A stretch of 64,000 nucleotides of DNA from an uncultured Alphaproteobacteria bacterium (GTDB lineage Bacteria > Pseudomonadota > Alphaproteobacteria > Rs-D84). Position numbers and translations under genes: made by a program. This document shows, one piece after another, positions 44,638 through 53,953 of this stretch. The number at the start of each line of letters is the position of its first letter. Positions within the stretch are counted from its first letter, which is position 1. The notes beneath the pieces are model-generated. The model had not been told where the DNA came from and did no database searches. It saw nothing but the letters and a program-made list of their open reading frames with translations. The stretch lies in NCBI GenBank assembly GCA_944389185.1, contig CALXLL010000001.1, positions 1 through 64,000 on the forward strand, written 5' to 3'.

Positions 44638-45916
44638 AATGTTTACCACCAATTTTAGTTCTGCCGCCCATCAATGCTTGCAGCTTTTTTGGAATATTTA
44701 TAGAACCATCTGCATTTTGATGATTTTCTATTATTGGGACCAAAGCACGCGGAACCGCTATGCCTGTATTATTAAGCGTTGCAACGTATTTTACTTCACC
44801 TGTTGCGTTTTCACGATATCTGGTGTTTGTGCGTCTTGCTTGGAATTGACCTATGGACGAGCAACTGCCAAGTTCTTTATAGGCGTTTTCGCTTGGAACC
44901 CATGCTTCTACGTCATTCATCTTTATTTTGTTAAAGCCCATATCACCAGTAGAATTGGCAATAACCCTGTAAGGTAATTCAAAATCTTCCATTACTTCAC
45001 ACAAATTATTCAAAATTAATTCGTGCATAGCGTCAGAGTCTTCAGGTTTACAATATACATATTGTTCTACTTTATTAAATTGATGAAAACGTGCAAGACC
45101 ACGAGTATCCCGACCAGCCGCACCGGCTTCTTTGCGGAAACACGGTGAAAAACCGGCGTATTTAATAGGCAGGACATTTTCAGGTAATATTTCACCGCTA
45201 TGAAGACTGTTTAATATTATTTCCGCTGTTCCTGCAAGGCATCTGTCTGTTCCTTGTAAAATAAATACATCATTGTCCATTACAGATAAGTCAGACCCCA
45301 TAAAGTGACCGGCGTTAAATATGGTTTGCGGTTTCGTTATTGCAGGGCATTCTATAAATGTAAAACCTTTGGATATAAGCTTTTGGATAACATAAGTTTC
45401 TATAGCTAGCTGTAATTCCGCGGCTTCACCGACCAAGCAATATGTTCTTGTCCCACATATTTGTGCTATCTTTTCAGGCATCCACCAATTATTCATATCC
45501 AATAAGTCCCACTGTGCACGTGGGGTAAAATCAAACTTTGGTGGTTTGCCAACTCTGCGAACTTCAACGTTTGCGCTGTCATCAGGACCAATTGGGGCTT
45601 CTGGGCTTGGTATCTGAGGAACGCGATGTAACAAGTCATTTAATTTATCTTCTTTTTCTGCTAATTCGGCAAGCTCTTCTGCTATCTCTTCACCGATTTC
45701 TTTTGATTTTGCAATAAGCGGTGCTTTGTCTGTCGCAGTAGGTATTTCTTTTGTTATTCTGTTCTTTTCTGCCGTTTTCGTTTGTGTAAGCGTTTTTAAT
45801 TCGCGAACACGCATATCAAGTGCAAGTATTTCATCAGTAAAATCTTCAAACCCCTTTACTTTACATGCGTTTTTTACAATTTCTGGGTTTTCACGAATAA
45901 ATCTTATATCCAACAT
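44636..45916 (-). CDS. serS: Serine--tRNA ligase
   Basis: A 426-residue class II synthetase charging tRNA-Ser. The N-terminal coiled-coil arm (RVRELKTLTQTKTAEKNRI) is seen at 25-105. The core has the class II motifs: motif 2 PCFRKEAGAAGRDTRGLARFHQF and motif 3 NNTGIAVPRALVPIIENHQ. I used the ATG at 45916, preceded by AAAGGA; the upstream in-frame ATG at 45988 adds a non-homologous stretch. The leader has hairpins at 45983-45994 and 46020-46039 but no T-box. Confidence 0.96.
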   Translation of the reverse strand: MLDIRFIRENPEIVKNACKVKGFEDFTDEILALDMRVRELKTLTQTKTAEKNRITKEIPTATDKAPLIAKSKEIGEEIAEELAELAEKEDKLNDLLHRVPQIPSPEAPIGPDDSANVEVRRVGKPPKFDFTPRAQWDLLDMNNWWMPEKIAQICGTRTYCLVGEAAELQLAIETYVIQKLISKGFTFIECPAITKPQTIFNAGHFMGSDLSVMDNDVFILQGTDRCLAGTAEIILNSLHSGEILPENVLPIKYAGFSPCFRKEAGAAGRDTRGLARFHQFNKVEQYVYCKPEDSDAMHELILNNLCEVMEDFELPYRVIANSTGDMGFNKIKMNDVEAWVPSENAYKELGSCSSIGQFQARRTNTRYRENATGEVKYVATLNNTGIAVPRALVPIIENHQNADGSINIPKKLQALMGGRTKIGGKH

Positions 45917-46019
45917 TTTTGTTTCCTTTGGAAGTATAGTTATATTTAAAGTTATTTTGTTTTTGTGACAACGAAAATTATTCCCCAAAAGGGGATGATG
46001 ATTTATTAAAAAAACTTGT

Positions 46020-46039
46020 TTTTAACCACATGGTTAAAA
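46020..46039. repeat. 20-bp palindrome between serS and trxB
   Basis: TTTTAACCA (46020-46028) and TGGTTAAAA (46031-46039) are perfect 9-bp arms separated by CA, in the divergent promoter region. It could be an operator or, on the minus strand, a terminator-like hairpin followed by ACAAGTTTTTTT in the serS leader. Confidence 0.5.
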
Positions 46040-46091
46040 TTATATATAAATTATATATAAAAATCAAATATTTTACTGCTTATAAAAAGAT

Positions 46092-46120
46092 TTGCGAAGC
46101 TTTGCTTATTATGTTATGCT
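46092..46120 (+). promoter_or_regulatory. trxB promoter
   Basis: TTGCGA (46092-46097), a 17-base spacer and TATGCT (46115-46120), 30 bases before the start codon. Confidence 0.4.
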
Positions 46121-46149
46121 GACCCAGAAAGGCATTTAGGAGATTTTAT

Positions 46150-47061
46150 ATGAACGACATTATTATGCATGATGTTATAATTTTAGGTTCTGGGCCTGCT
46201 GGTTTAACTGCTGCGCTTTATTGTGCACGTGCCGGAAAAAAAACATTAGTCCTTGGGGGGGATAGGTTAGGTGGGCAGACTGCTGGTATCGCGGTGCTGG
46301 AAAATTATCCGGGTTGGCAGGGAAGTGGTCAAGAGTTAGCCGAGTTCATGAAAAAACAAGCAGAAACTTTTGGTGCAGAAATTATTTTTACTTCTGCAAA
46401 AAACGTTTCCGGAGATGCAGAAAGCGCTTTCAATATTTTGGCAACAGACGGGAAAAGATATGTTGGTAAAACACTTATCATAGCAACAGGTGCTTCCCCG
46501 CGTAAGCTGGAAATAGAAGGTGCTCGCGAATTATTCGGTAAAGGCGTTTCTTATTGTGCAACTTGTGACGGATTCTTTTATGCATATAAAGACGTTATTG
46601 TTTTAGGTGGGGGTAATTCAGCTTTGAACGATGCTTTGTATTTAGCCGATATTGCAAAAAGCGTAAAAATCGTTTATAGGAAAGCTGCTTTTACGCGCGC
46701 CGAAGCCGTATTGCGTAATCGCGTTGCAGAACGAGAAAATATAGAATGCTTGTTTAATACAGACTTGAAAAAGATTTCTACGTTACCAGATTCTGATAGG
46801 CTTGTTGTGACGACAACCGATGATACGGAAATAATATGTGATGGTTTGTTCGTTGCTATAGGGCATGAAGCTAATACCGATTATTTACCAGAAGATATTT
46901 TACGTGATAATATGGGGCGCTTAATACCATCAGAATTACCAGAAGGTATGTTCGTTGCCGGTGACGTTCAATCCGAATTAAAAATGCAAATTGCAACCGC
47001 TGTTGGGACAGGGTGCAGTTCTGCCATGGATGCAATCGCATATTTAAATTCGCGTGGTTAA
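46150..47061 (+). CDS. trxB: Thioredoxin reductase
   Basis: A 303-residue FAD/NADPH flavoenzyme that keeps thioredoxin reduced. The FAD site GSGPAGLTAALYCARAG (17-33) and active-site disulfide CATCDG (near 138-143) are intact. The NADPH-binding GGGNSALNDALYLADI differs slightly from the usual GGGDSA, with Asn for Asp. Start 46150 is favoured by an AGGAGA site 8 bases upstream over the next ATG at 46165. Confidence 0.95.
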   Translation: MNDIIMHDVIILGSGPAGLTAALYCARAGKKTLVLGGDRLGGQTAGIAVLENYPGWQGSGQELAEFMKKQAETFGAEIIFTSAKNVSGDAESAFNILATDGKRYVGKTLIIATGASPRKLEIEGARELFGKGVSYCATCDGFFYAYKDVIVLGGGNSALNDALYLADIAKSVKIVYRKAAFTRAEAVLRNRVAERENIECLFNTDLKKISTLPDSDRLVVTTTDDTEIICDGLFVAIGHEANTDYLPEDILRDNMGRLIPSELPEGMFVAGDVQSELKMQIATAVGTGCSSAMDAIAYLNSRG

Positions 47062-47063
47062 AA

Positions 47064-47096
47064 AATAAAGCTCTGTTTTATCAGAGCCTTATTTTT
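47064..47096. terminator. Bidirectional terminator between trxB and J-domain gene
   Basis: GCTCTG (47070-47075), loop TTTTAT, CAGAGC (47082-47087), with A-rich 5' and ATTTTTT 3' flanks. Confidence 0.85.
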
Positions 47097-47592
47097 TACC
47101 AAAGTGTTTTTTTAATGTTTCATATGCTTCCGATATTTTTGTGAATTGCTTGGCAGCTGTTGATTTTTCTTGTGCTGTATCGGGGTGATATTTTTTTGCT
47201 AACGTGCGATACTTTGTGCTTATTTCACGCCACGAAGCACTGATTGGTAACCCAAAAACCGTTAAAGCTGATATTATTTTAGATGGTAGTTTTGATGGGG
47301 TAGGTGACTTGTCAAAAGAACTTCGCCCCATTATAAAATCGTTTAAAAACTTTATATAATCTGCCGATTCAGCTTCTGACTTTGCTTTATCCTTTAATGG
47401 AGCACCAAAAGTTTGTCTTTCCCAATCTTCTTCTATTTCTTCAGGGCTCATGTTTTCATAATAATTCCAGTTTTTATTGTATTCTGCTGCGTGTTCTTGG
47501 CAGAAAAACCAATAATCTTTTAAGTCTCTATTTTTTGGCGCACGACAAGTCCCAGCCTTGGTGCAACCAGGGTGATCACATTTTTTTATCAT
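47089..47592 (-). CDS. DnaJ-type J-domain protein
   Basis: A 167-residue protein with an N-terminal Cys/His pattern (CDHPGC, C17, CQEH) that could bind zinc and a C-terminal J domain: ISASWREISTKYRTLAKKYHPDTAQEKS. The HPD tripeptide, essential for stimulating DnaK, is present. This layout matches a small alphaproteobacterial J-protein and not the main DnaJ. Its start overlaps the xerD stop by 4 bases. Confidence 0.88.
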   Translation of the reverse strand: MIKKCDHPGCTKAGTCRAPKNRDLKDYWFFCQEHAAEYNKNWNYYENMSPEEIEEDWERQTFGAPLKDKAKSEAESADYIKFLNDFIMGRSSFDKSPTPSKLPSKIISALTVFGLPISASWREISTKYRTLAKKYHPDTAQEKSTAAKQFTKISEAYETLKKHFGKK

Positions 47593-48455
47593 TTATCTGC
47601 TGCCTTTATTTCCCCAAGCGGATGATGTTTTAAAACTGTTTCTTTTAATTTGTCTGGCAATACATGCGTATATATCTGAGTAGTAGAAATGTCTTCGTGA
47701 CCAAGCATCGTCTGTATAATACGTAAATTAGCACCGCCTGCTAGTAAATGTGAGGCAAAAGAATGCCTTAATACGTGTGGACTGACCCTGTGTGGATCTA
47801 TGCCAGCAAGAATTGCACACTGTTTCAGTATCTTAAAAAAACCGTCCCTTGTGATATGACCTGTTTTACTGTTGCTGGGGAAAACGTATTTTGATTTATC
47901 GTCTTCACGTAATGCCAGCCATTTTTGTAAAGCGTGCATAGCCGTTTCATGTATTGGAACGATTCGTTCTTTCGCACCTTTGCCGTGTATTAGCAACTTG
48001 TCACCAAGAATCGCAGATGTTGGAAGTTCACACAATTCCGATACGCGCAACCCAGATGCGTATAGTAATTCTATCATGGCGCGTAATCGGACGCTGTGTC
48101 TGGTATCGCCGGCTGATGATATTAATAGTTCTATCTCGTCAACAGATAAAAACTTTGGTAAAGCTCTGTTTCTTTTCGGCAATTCTAAATTAGCAGCAGG
48201 ATTTTCTGTAATTATTTTTTCTAGCATTAAAAACTTATAAAAACCGCGCAAAGCACTTGCTTTCCTGGCAATAGAAGAGGGTCTGTCAGGTAGCGAAGAC
48301 AAATATGCCTGGACTTGATTTTGGCTTGCTTTTAATAAACCACCAGAAATGCTTTCGTCTGCATGATTCAAGTCACTTGCATAGCTTTCAAGCGTTTTTT
48401 GACTTCTTCCTTTCTCGGCTGACAAAGCTTCTAAAAATATATCTATATAGTTCAT
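47589..48455 (-). CDS. xerD: Tyrosine recombinase XerD
   Basis: A 288-residue tyrosine recombinase that resolves chromosome dimers at dif with XerC and FtsK. The SAM-like N domain and the catalytic set are visible: R in LYASGLRVSEL, K in HGKGAKERIVP, HVLRH near 235-239, GH in MLGHEDISTT and the nucleophile in IYTHVLP. Length and single copy in a housekeeping operon argue for XerC/D, not an integrase; XerD over XerC is a guess. It overlaps the sORF upstream by 4 bases. Confidence 0.88.
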   Translation of the reverse strand: MNYIDIFLEALSAEKGRSQKTLESYASDLNHADESISGGLLKASQNQVQAYLSSLPDRPSSIARKASALRGFYKFLMLEKIITENPAANLELPKRNRALPKFLSVDEIELLISSAGDTRHSVRLRAMIELLYASGLRVSELCELPTSAILGDKLLIHGKGAKERIVPIHETAMHALQKWLALREDDKSKYVFPSNSKTGHITRDGFFKILKQCAILAGIDPHRVSPHVLRHSFASHLLAGGANLRIIQTMLGHEDISTTQIYTHVLPDKLKETVLKHHPLGEIKAADK

Positions 48456-48580
48456 GGATATAAAACTATTTCTGTCATATTTTGAACAGGGTCAAAAGAT
48501 ATTATCATTAATATTATTAATATAATAATAACCCCAAGTATTAAATATTTTTTATAAGATTTGTTTTTCTTTATAGGCAT
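48452..48580 (-). CDS. 42-residue membrane protein
   Basis: An ORF of 42 codons starting at the ATG at 48580. It has a good GAGGA ribosome-binding site 7 bases upstream and its TGA overlaps the xerD ATG (ATGA). The product has a basic N-terminus, one hydrophobic helix (YLILGVIIILIILMIISF at about 12-29) and a short tail FDPVQNMTEIVLYP. It lies 15 bases after lptG, so it is in the lptG-xerD-J-domain operon. I recognise no family; coding is supported by the signals and not by homology. Confidence 0.65.
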   Translation of the reverse strand: MPIKKNKSYKKYLILGVIIILIILMIISFDPVQNMTEIVLYP

Positions 48581-48595
48581 ATTTTGTCCTCGTTT

Positions 48596-49657
48596 TTATA
48601 TTGTATCAAAACTAGCAATAAACGCACCTGCGCCAGCTATTATTATAAGTGGGGGCGCTATTATAGCAAGCAGTGGCGGTAAAGCACCTGTGGCACCAAG
48701 TGCGTTAAACATGTTCGTTAAAAAATATACGGCAAAGCAGGTTAATATACCTAAACCAAACTTTAACCCAAAACTGTAATTTCTGCGTTGCCTTGTCTGA
48801 GAAAAAGCAATGCCTAATGTAGCCATTGCTATCATGGTTAAAGGTAGAAATAACAGTGTCCAAAATTGAACCAAGTGACCTCGAACAGGGGCCCCTATAG
48901 ATTCCATTTTTTTTATAAAACCCGCTAAATCCCAAAATGAAATCTGATCGGGCTGTAAGTATCTATCTAAGACTGTTTGTGGCGTAATTAACGTTTGTAT
49001 ATGCCAATCTTGCCTTTTATGCGTGCCGTTGTTATCCCATATATCGGCATTCGTGGCTGATAAACCTTTATCAGATAAAATAACCGATTCAGATTCTATC
49101 CTGTTTGTTAATTTAAAGTTTTTATCTTGTGTATATATATTAGTAGTGTAAAACACAAGATTATCGCCTTGCTTTTGCATACCTTTTGCATTCAAGGTTA
49201 TATATCCAATATCGGACGATTCTCTTAACCATATAGAGTTATCTACTAGCTGTAAATGATCAGGAGTTATGTTTTTTGAATTAAGACCAACAGAATACGG
49301 ATTTATTACCGTGGTGGCAAATATACCTATTAAAGCAGCACCAATTAAAAACGGTTTTGATGATTGATATGGTGATAAACCTGCGCTGGACACAATGATA
49401 CTTTCGCTGGATTTTATAAGATTATAAGAAGCAAACAACGTTCCCATGAAAACTGCCAAAGGTAAAAAAAGCGGAACGTATTCCATTAGTCTTACCCAAG
49501 ATTCTATTAACGCGTCTATAGCCGTAGGATTATCCGGCAGTCTTTCGACAAAGGTTACTGCTAATATTATACCGCAAACTATCAGCATAATAAGACCAAA
49601 GCCAGAAAAAAATCTGCGCATCAGAAATCTTGTTAATATTTTAGGTTTCAATACCAT
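48596..49657 (-). CDS. lptG: LPS export permease LptG
   Basis: A 353-residue permease of the LptB2FG transporter that extracts lipopolysaccharide from the inner membrane. It has six helices (three at 12-110, three at 270-350) around a large beta-jellyroll periplasmic domain, as YjgP/YjgQ proteins do; LptF versus LptG is chosen from the single copy and the SNSFWLRD-like region. The last helices are Pro/Gly-rich. It heads the minus-strand operon to the J-domain gene. Confidence 0.85.
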   Translation of the reverse strand: MVLKPKILTRFLMRRFFSGFGLIMLIVCGIILAVTFVERLPDNPTAIDALIESWVRLMEYVPLFLPLAVFMGTLFASYNLIKSSESIIVSSAGLSPYQSSKPFLIGAALIGIFATTVINPYSVGLNSKNITPDHLQLVDNSIWLRESSDIGYITLNAKGMQKQGDNLVFYTTNIYTQDKNFKLTNRIESESVILSDKGLSATNADIWDNNGTHKRQDWHIQTLITPQTVLDRYLQPDQISFWDLAGFIKKMESIGAPVRGHLVQFWTLLFLPLTMIAMATLGIAFSQTRQRRNYSFGLKFGLGILTCFAVYFLTNMFNALGATGALPPLLAIIAPPLIIIAGAGAFIASFDTI

Positions 49658-49759
49658 ATCCTTTATATTTATAGATATAAAAGTATAACTTGTTCAATTG
49701 ACAATTGCAAAATTAAAATGAATGCTTATAATTTCATAATAAAAATAGGATTGAATAAA

Positions 49760-50230
49760 ATGGAAAAAAAGCCGGTTTCGCGCGAAGGTTTTGATGCGCT
49801 TGTTAAAGAACTTAAAGATTTAAAAGAAGTTCAAAGACCTGAAATATTAAAAACTGTTCAATGGGCAAGGTCTTTGGGCGATTTGTCAGAAAATGCAGAT
49901 TATAGCGCTGCAAAGGAAAAACAAAGACAGATTGATAAAAGAATTCAATTTATAGAATCTTTTATAGATAATGCCGTTGTAATAGATATAGACAGTCTGT
50001 CCGGGGATAGGGTCGTTTTTGGGGCAAAAGTTATTGCAGAAGATGAAAACGGTAATAAAATGCAATGTCGTATATTGTCCGATATAGAATCTGACGGTAA
50101 GCAAGTTATATCTTGCACTTCTCCGGTTGGTAGGGCTTTGATAGGTAAATGCGTAGGCGATACGTGCATTGTGAAATTGCCAAGCGGCGAAAAAGAATAC
50201 GAGATTCTAGAAATAAAATTCAAGGAATAG
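49760..50230 (+). CDS. greA: Transcription elongation factor GreA
   Basis: A 156-residue factor that rescues backtracked RNA polymerase by stimulating transcript cleavage. The N-terminal coiled coil with the acidic tip is visible (GDLSENADYSAAKEKQ, the tip with D and E), and the C-terminal FKBP-like domain follows (VGRALIGKCVGDTCIVKLPSG). I used the ATG at 49760; an upstream in-frame ATG at 49718 adds 14 non-homologous residues. It lies 4 bases before mutL and forms a unit with it. Confidence 0.94.
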   Translation: MEKKPVSREGFDALVKELKDLKEVQRPEILKTVQWARSLGDLSENADYSAAKEKQRQIDKRIQFIESFIDNAVVIDIDSLSGDRVVFGAKVIAEDENGNKMQCRILSDIESDGKQVISCTSPVGRALIGKCVGDTCIVKLPSGEKEYEILEIKFKE

Positions 50231-50234
50231 TTTG

Positions 50235-51959
50235 ATGCCTATAAGGGTGCTACCTGATTTTTTAATAAATCAAATTGCTGCGGGTGAAGTAGTTGAAAGA
50301 CCTGCCAGCGTTGTTAAAGAGCTGGTTGAAAACGCTTTGGATGCAGGTGCAGACGAAATCGTAATAGATGTAACAGATGGTGGCAGAACCCTTATAAGTG
50401 TTATGGATAATGGTTGTGGAATGTCAAAAGAAGACTTGCAGAACAGTATTCAAAGACACGCCACTTCTAAATTACCTGATGATGATTTATTAAATATTTC
50501 TTATATGGGGTTTCGTGGGGAAGCTTTACCTTCTATCGCTTCAGTATCAGATATGACGATAGATACGTGTAATGGTATCGATGATAACGGATGGTCTTTA
50601 AATTGTAATACAGGCGAAATAAGACCTTGTGATTGGGAAAGTGGGACAAGAATACGTGTTAAAAACTTATTCGCAAGAACTCCTGCCAGATTAAAGTTTT
50701 TACGAACCGATAAGGCAGAAATGATGTCCGTTCTGGAAGTTGTTAAGCGTTTAGCTATGGCTTGTAATGACGTAGGTTTTACTTTAAATAATAAATGGCG
50801 ATTCCCGAAAAAACAAGATTTTCAAGAACGTATAGTTGCCATTATGGGTGAAGACGTTAGAGGTAGAATGCTGGAAGTCCAAGCACAGTCTTTATCTAAT
50901 TCTAGGTTAAAATTAAAAGGCGTTATTTCAGAACCTACGTTAAGAAGGGCTTCTTCTGTTGACCAATATTTATTTGTAAACGGTAGACCTGTTAAAGATA
51001 AGGTTTTGGTGGGTGCGTTAAGGGCCGCATATATGGATGTAATGCATGCACGTGAGTTCCCGCTATGTGCACTGTATCTTGACATAGATCCACGTCATGT
51101 TGATGTAAATGTTTCCCCCGCGAAAACAGAAGTCCATTTCTTGGAACCTTCACACGTTCGGGGGTTTATTATAAAAAACCTTCGCGAAGTTTTATCCAAG
51201 ACTTTGTCTGAAAGACAATCAAGTAAAACTAGTTTCGACTTTGTATCAGCTTCTATACCTGTGTATAAACCAAAACAAGATTTTTCTGTAAATGTTGATT
51301 TGTTCAGATTGCATTCTCCGGATAAACCAACAGATGTTGGCGAGTTTATGCAAGCGTTTGTCGATAAAAAAAATCAAGACTTTTCATCTAATCTTTTACC
51401 CTTGGGAAAGGCAATAGGACAAATTGGCAATAAATATATTCTGGCCGAAAAAGAAAATGCTTTGGTAATAATAGATCAGCATGCTGCACACGAAAGAATA
51501 ACTTATGAAAAAATAAGAAATCATACAGTTAAAACTCAACCTTTGTTAACGCCGATCGTTGTCGGTTTAAAAACAGAAGATGTAGATGCTGTGTTAACTA
51601 TTGAATCAGAACTTAGAGCGTCTGGGCTGGTAATAGAAGCTTTCGGAGAAGATGCCATAGCCATTTTTGAAAAACCTGCTGATTGGGATTTAAATTGGAA
51701 AGAAGTTTTTCAGGCTATTGCAGATGAAGTTCGTGCAAACGGTCATTCGTCTGTCCTTAACGAAAAGCTGCATTTGAAATTGGCTAATTACGCTTGCCAT
51801 CATTCTGTCAGGGCAGGTCAAAAATTAGACTTAAATCAAATGAATGCGTTGCTGCGTGATATAGAAAATACTGAACGCGGGTCTGAATGTAATCATGGTA
51901 GACCAGTTTATAAAATTATACCTTTTTCAGAGTTGGATTCTTGGTTTGAAAGAATATAA
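50235..51959 (+). CDS. mutL: DNA mismatch repair protein MutL
   Basis: A 574-residue GHKL ATPase coordinating mismatch repair. The N-terminus shows NQIAAGEVVERPASVVKELVEN, DNGCGM and GFRGEALPSIASV. The C-terminal endonuclease motif DQHAAHERITYE (DQHAxxExxxxE) and the CNHGRP and ACHHSVRAG zinc-site motifs are present, so it is an endonuclease-active MutL, as expected without MutH. I used the ATG at 50235 and not the TTG before it. Confidence 0.96.
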   Translation: MPIRVLPDFLINQIAAGEVVERPASVVKELVENALDAGADEIVIDVTDGGRTLISVMDNGCGMSKEDLQNSIQRHATSKLPDDDLLNISYMGFRGEALPSIASVSDMTIDTCNGIDDNGWSLNCNTGEIRPCDWESGTRIRVKNLFARTPARLKFLRTDKAEMMSVLEVVKRLAMACNDVGFTLNNKWRFPKKQDFQERIVAIMGEDVRGRMLEVQAQSLSNSRLKLKGVISEPTLRRASSVDQYLFVNGRPVKDKVLVGALRAAYMDVMHAREFPLCALYLDIDPRHVDVNVSPAKTEVHFLEPSHVRGFIIKNLREVLSKTLSERQSSKTSFDFVSASIPVYKPKQDFSVNVDLFRLHSPDKPTDVGEFMQAFVDKKNQDFSSNLLPLGKAIGQIGNKYILAEKENALVIIDQHAAHERITYEKIRNHTVKTQPLLTPIVVGLKTEDVDAVLTIESELRASGLVIEAFGEDAIAIFEKPADWDLNWKEVFQAIADEVRANGHSSVLNEKLHLKLANYACHHSVRAGQKLDLNQMNALLRDIENTERGSECNHGRPVYKIIPFSELDSWFERI

Positions 51960-52002
51960 TTTTTCCCTTTGATAATACAAAAGTTTTATTGAAAGTATTT
52001 AC

Positions 52003-52031
52003 TTTACAGACTGTGCATTTTTTACTATTCT
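52003..52031 (+). promoter_or_regulatory. yajC-secDF promoter
   Basis: TTTACA (52003-52008), a 17-base spacer and TATTCT (52026-52031). Confidence 0.55.
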
Positions 52032-52056
52032 AGAACAATAATATAAGGAGAAATCT

Positions 52057-52371
52057 ATGGAAAATACAGCAGAAGTTATAAATACTGCAAATCAAGCGAT
52101 TAACCAAACCGCACCACAAACAGATTGGTGGGGAATGATTTTGTATTGCATAATCGTTTTCGGAATTATTTATTTTTTAATGGTTCGTCCAAATAAAAAA
52201 CGTATGGCAGAATATCAGAAAATGTTAGATTCTTTACAAATAGGTAATCGTGTTATTGCTGCTGGTATTTATGGAACGATAAAAAAAATAAATGAAAAAA
52301 CAATAGAAATGGAAATAGCCAAAGGCGTTGTTATAGAAGTTAGTAAAAACGCTGTCGCAAGTGTTGAATAA
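52057..52371 (+). CDS. yajC: Preprotein translocase subunit YajC
   Basis: A 104-residue single-helix protein of the SecDF-YajC complex. The helix is at about 25-44 (WWGMILYCIIVFGIIYFLMV) and is followed by the family motif RPNKKRMAEYQKMLDSLQIGNRVI. It heads the yajC-secD-secF run with AAGGAG at proper distance. Confidence 0.94.
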   Translation: MENTAEVINTANQAINQTAPQTDWWGMILYCIIVFGIIYFLMVRPNKKRMAEYQKMLDSLQIGNRVIAAGIYGTIKKINEKTIEMEIAKGVVIEVSKNAVASVE

Positions 52372-52382
52372 AGGACAGGATT

Positions 52383-53942
52383 ATGTTTAAAAAATTAGCT
52401 ATTATTTTTGTTGCTGTTTTTGGTGTGTTGCTGGCGGTTCCTACGTTGACGCCAAGTTTAGCACCTTATTTCCCTTCTTGGATACAACCAATTCCTTTGG
52501 GATTGGACTTAAAGGGGGGCGCACAACTGTTGCTGGAAGTTGATACGCAAACTATGTTTAAGGAAAAAGCTACTCAGTTATATGACGATGTGCGTAGTTG
52601 CTTGATAGATAGAAGTAAAGGCGTTATACGTTTTTCTGGGCTTCGTAATAATGACGGTGTAGTATCGTTGGTGGTGCGTAATGAAGACGAGGTTTCAAAA
52701 GCAAAAGGACGACTTAGAAGTGAATTAGGAACCGGTGTTGATATTTCTTCTGACGGAAAAACAATTACTGTTTCTTACACCGATAAGCAAAAAGAAGAAA
52801 TGGTTCAAGATGCTTTGACGCGTAGTATTGAAATTGTGCGTCGTCGTATTGATGCGCTGGGAACAAAAGAACCTTCTATTCAAAGCCAAGGCGGTAAATA
52901 TATTTTGGTTCAGTTACCCGGTGTAAGTAATCCAGAACACATAAAAGAACTTATAGGGCAAACTGCAAAAATGACTTTTCATTTAGTTAATGAGAATGTT
53001 ACAGCAGAACAAATTGCTTCTGGTAGGGCACCAAATGGAACGGCTTTCTTGCCTTTAATGGATGCGCCCGATCAAAAAATCCCGGTTTATACAAGGGTAG
53101 AAGTTTCTGGCGAGTCTTTAAAAGATTCTCAAGCGGATTTTGATCAGAATAATATGCCTGTTGTTACAACTGTTTTTGATACGACTGGTGCGCGAAAGTT
53201 TGCGAAACTTACAACTGAACATGTTAATGAAAGATTTGCGATTGTATTAGATGATAAAGTATTATCTGCGCCGACTATTCGTGAACCTATACCTGGTGGA
53301 CGCGGTCAGATATCAGGTGGTTTTACTTTACAGGGGGCAAAAGACTTAGCTGTTTTATTGCGAAGCGGTGCTTTGCCTGCGCCATTACAAGTAATAGAAG
53401 AAAGAACTGTTGGGGCAGGTTTGGGGGCTGATACTATCGAAGCCGGTAAAATAGCTTCTTTGGCAGGATTGGTATTCATAATTATATTTATGATATTCTG
53501 TTATCGTGAATTCGGGGTAATAGCAAGTTTTATGCTTATTATTAATCTTGCTATGATTATAGGTATTTCAGCTTTGTTAGGTGCAACGCTGACTTTGCCT
53601 GGTATCGCGGGTATTGTATTAACGCTGGGAATGGCGGTTGACGCTAATATTTTACCGTTCGAAAGAATTCGTGATGAAATAAGAGAAGGTGCCACACCTT
53701 TACGAGCCGTTGATGCGGGATTTCATCGTTCTATGAAGGCGGTTTTGGACGGTAATTTAACTAATTTAATTTGTTCTTTGATTTTGTTCCAATTCGGTGC
53801 CGGTCCAATACGAGGCTTTGCCGTAACATTATCTGTAGGTGTTATAACAACTTTGTTTACTTGCGTGTCTTTGTCAAAAGTCGTTATAGACTGGTATATG
53901 AACGGTAAAAATAAAAAAATAAGTTACGTAAAAAATAAGTAA
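52383..53942 (+). CDS. secD: Protein translocase subunit SecD
   Basis: A 519-residue inner-membrane protein that uses the proton gradient to pull proteins from the SecYEG exit. TM1 is N-terminal, followed by LGLDLKGGAQLLLEVD (D1 motif), the P1 head (RRRIDALGTKEPSIQSQGG, VQLPGV) and the five C-terminal TM helices with D5 motif GMAVDANILPFERI. Length is somewhat shorter than in E. coli but typical of alphaproteobacteria. It is followed by secF after 11 bases. Confidence 0.95.
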   Translation: MFKKLAIIFVAVFGVLLAVPTLTPSLAPYFPSWIQPIPLGLDLKGGAQLLLEVDTQTMFKEKATQLYDDVRSCLIDRSKGVIRFSGLRNNDGVVSLVVRNEDEVSKAKGRLRSELGTGVDISSDGKTITVSYTDKQKEEMVQDALTRSIEIVRRRIDALGTKEPSIQSQGGKYILVQLPGVSNPEHIKELIGQTAKMTFHLVNENVTAEQIASGRAPNGTAFLPLMDAPDQKIPVYTRVEVSGESLKDSQADFDQNNMPVVTTVFDTTGARKFAKLTTEHVNERFAIVLDDKVLSAPTIREPIPGGRGQISGGFTLQGAKDLAVLLRSGALPAPLQVIEERTVGAGLGADTIEAGKIASLAGLVFIIIFMIFCYREFGVIASFMLIINLAMIIGISALLGATLTLPGIAGIVLTLGMAVDANILPFERIRDEIREGATPLRAVDAGFHRSMKAVLDGNLTNLICSLILFQFGAGPIRGFAVTLSVGVITTLFTCVSLSKVVIDWYMNGKNKKISYVKNK

Positions 53943-53953
53943 GAGGATTTCTA

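Noticed and set aside
45917-46149. T-box in the serS leader
   Set aside because: No GGTGG core or antiterminator-like pairing is present; only CCCC/GGGG and the 9-bp palindrome.
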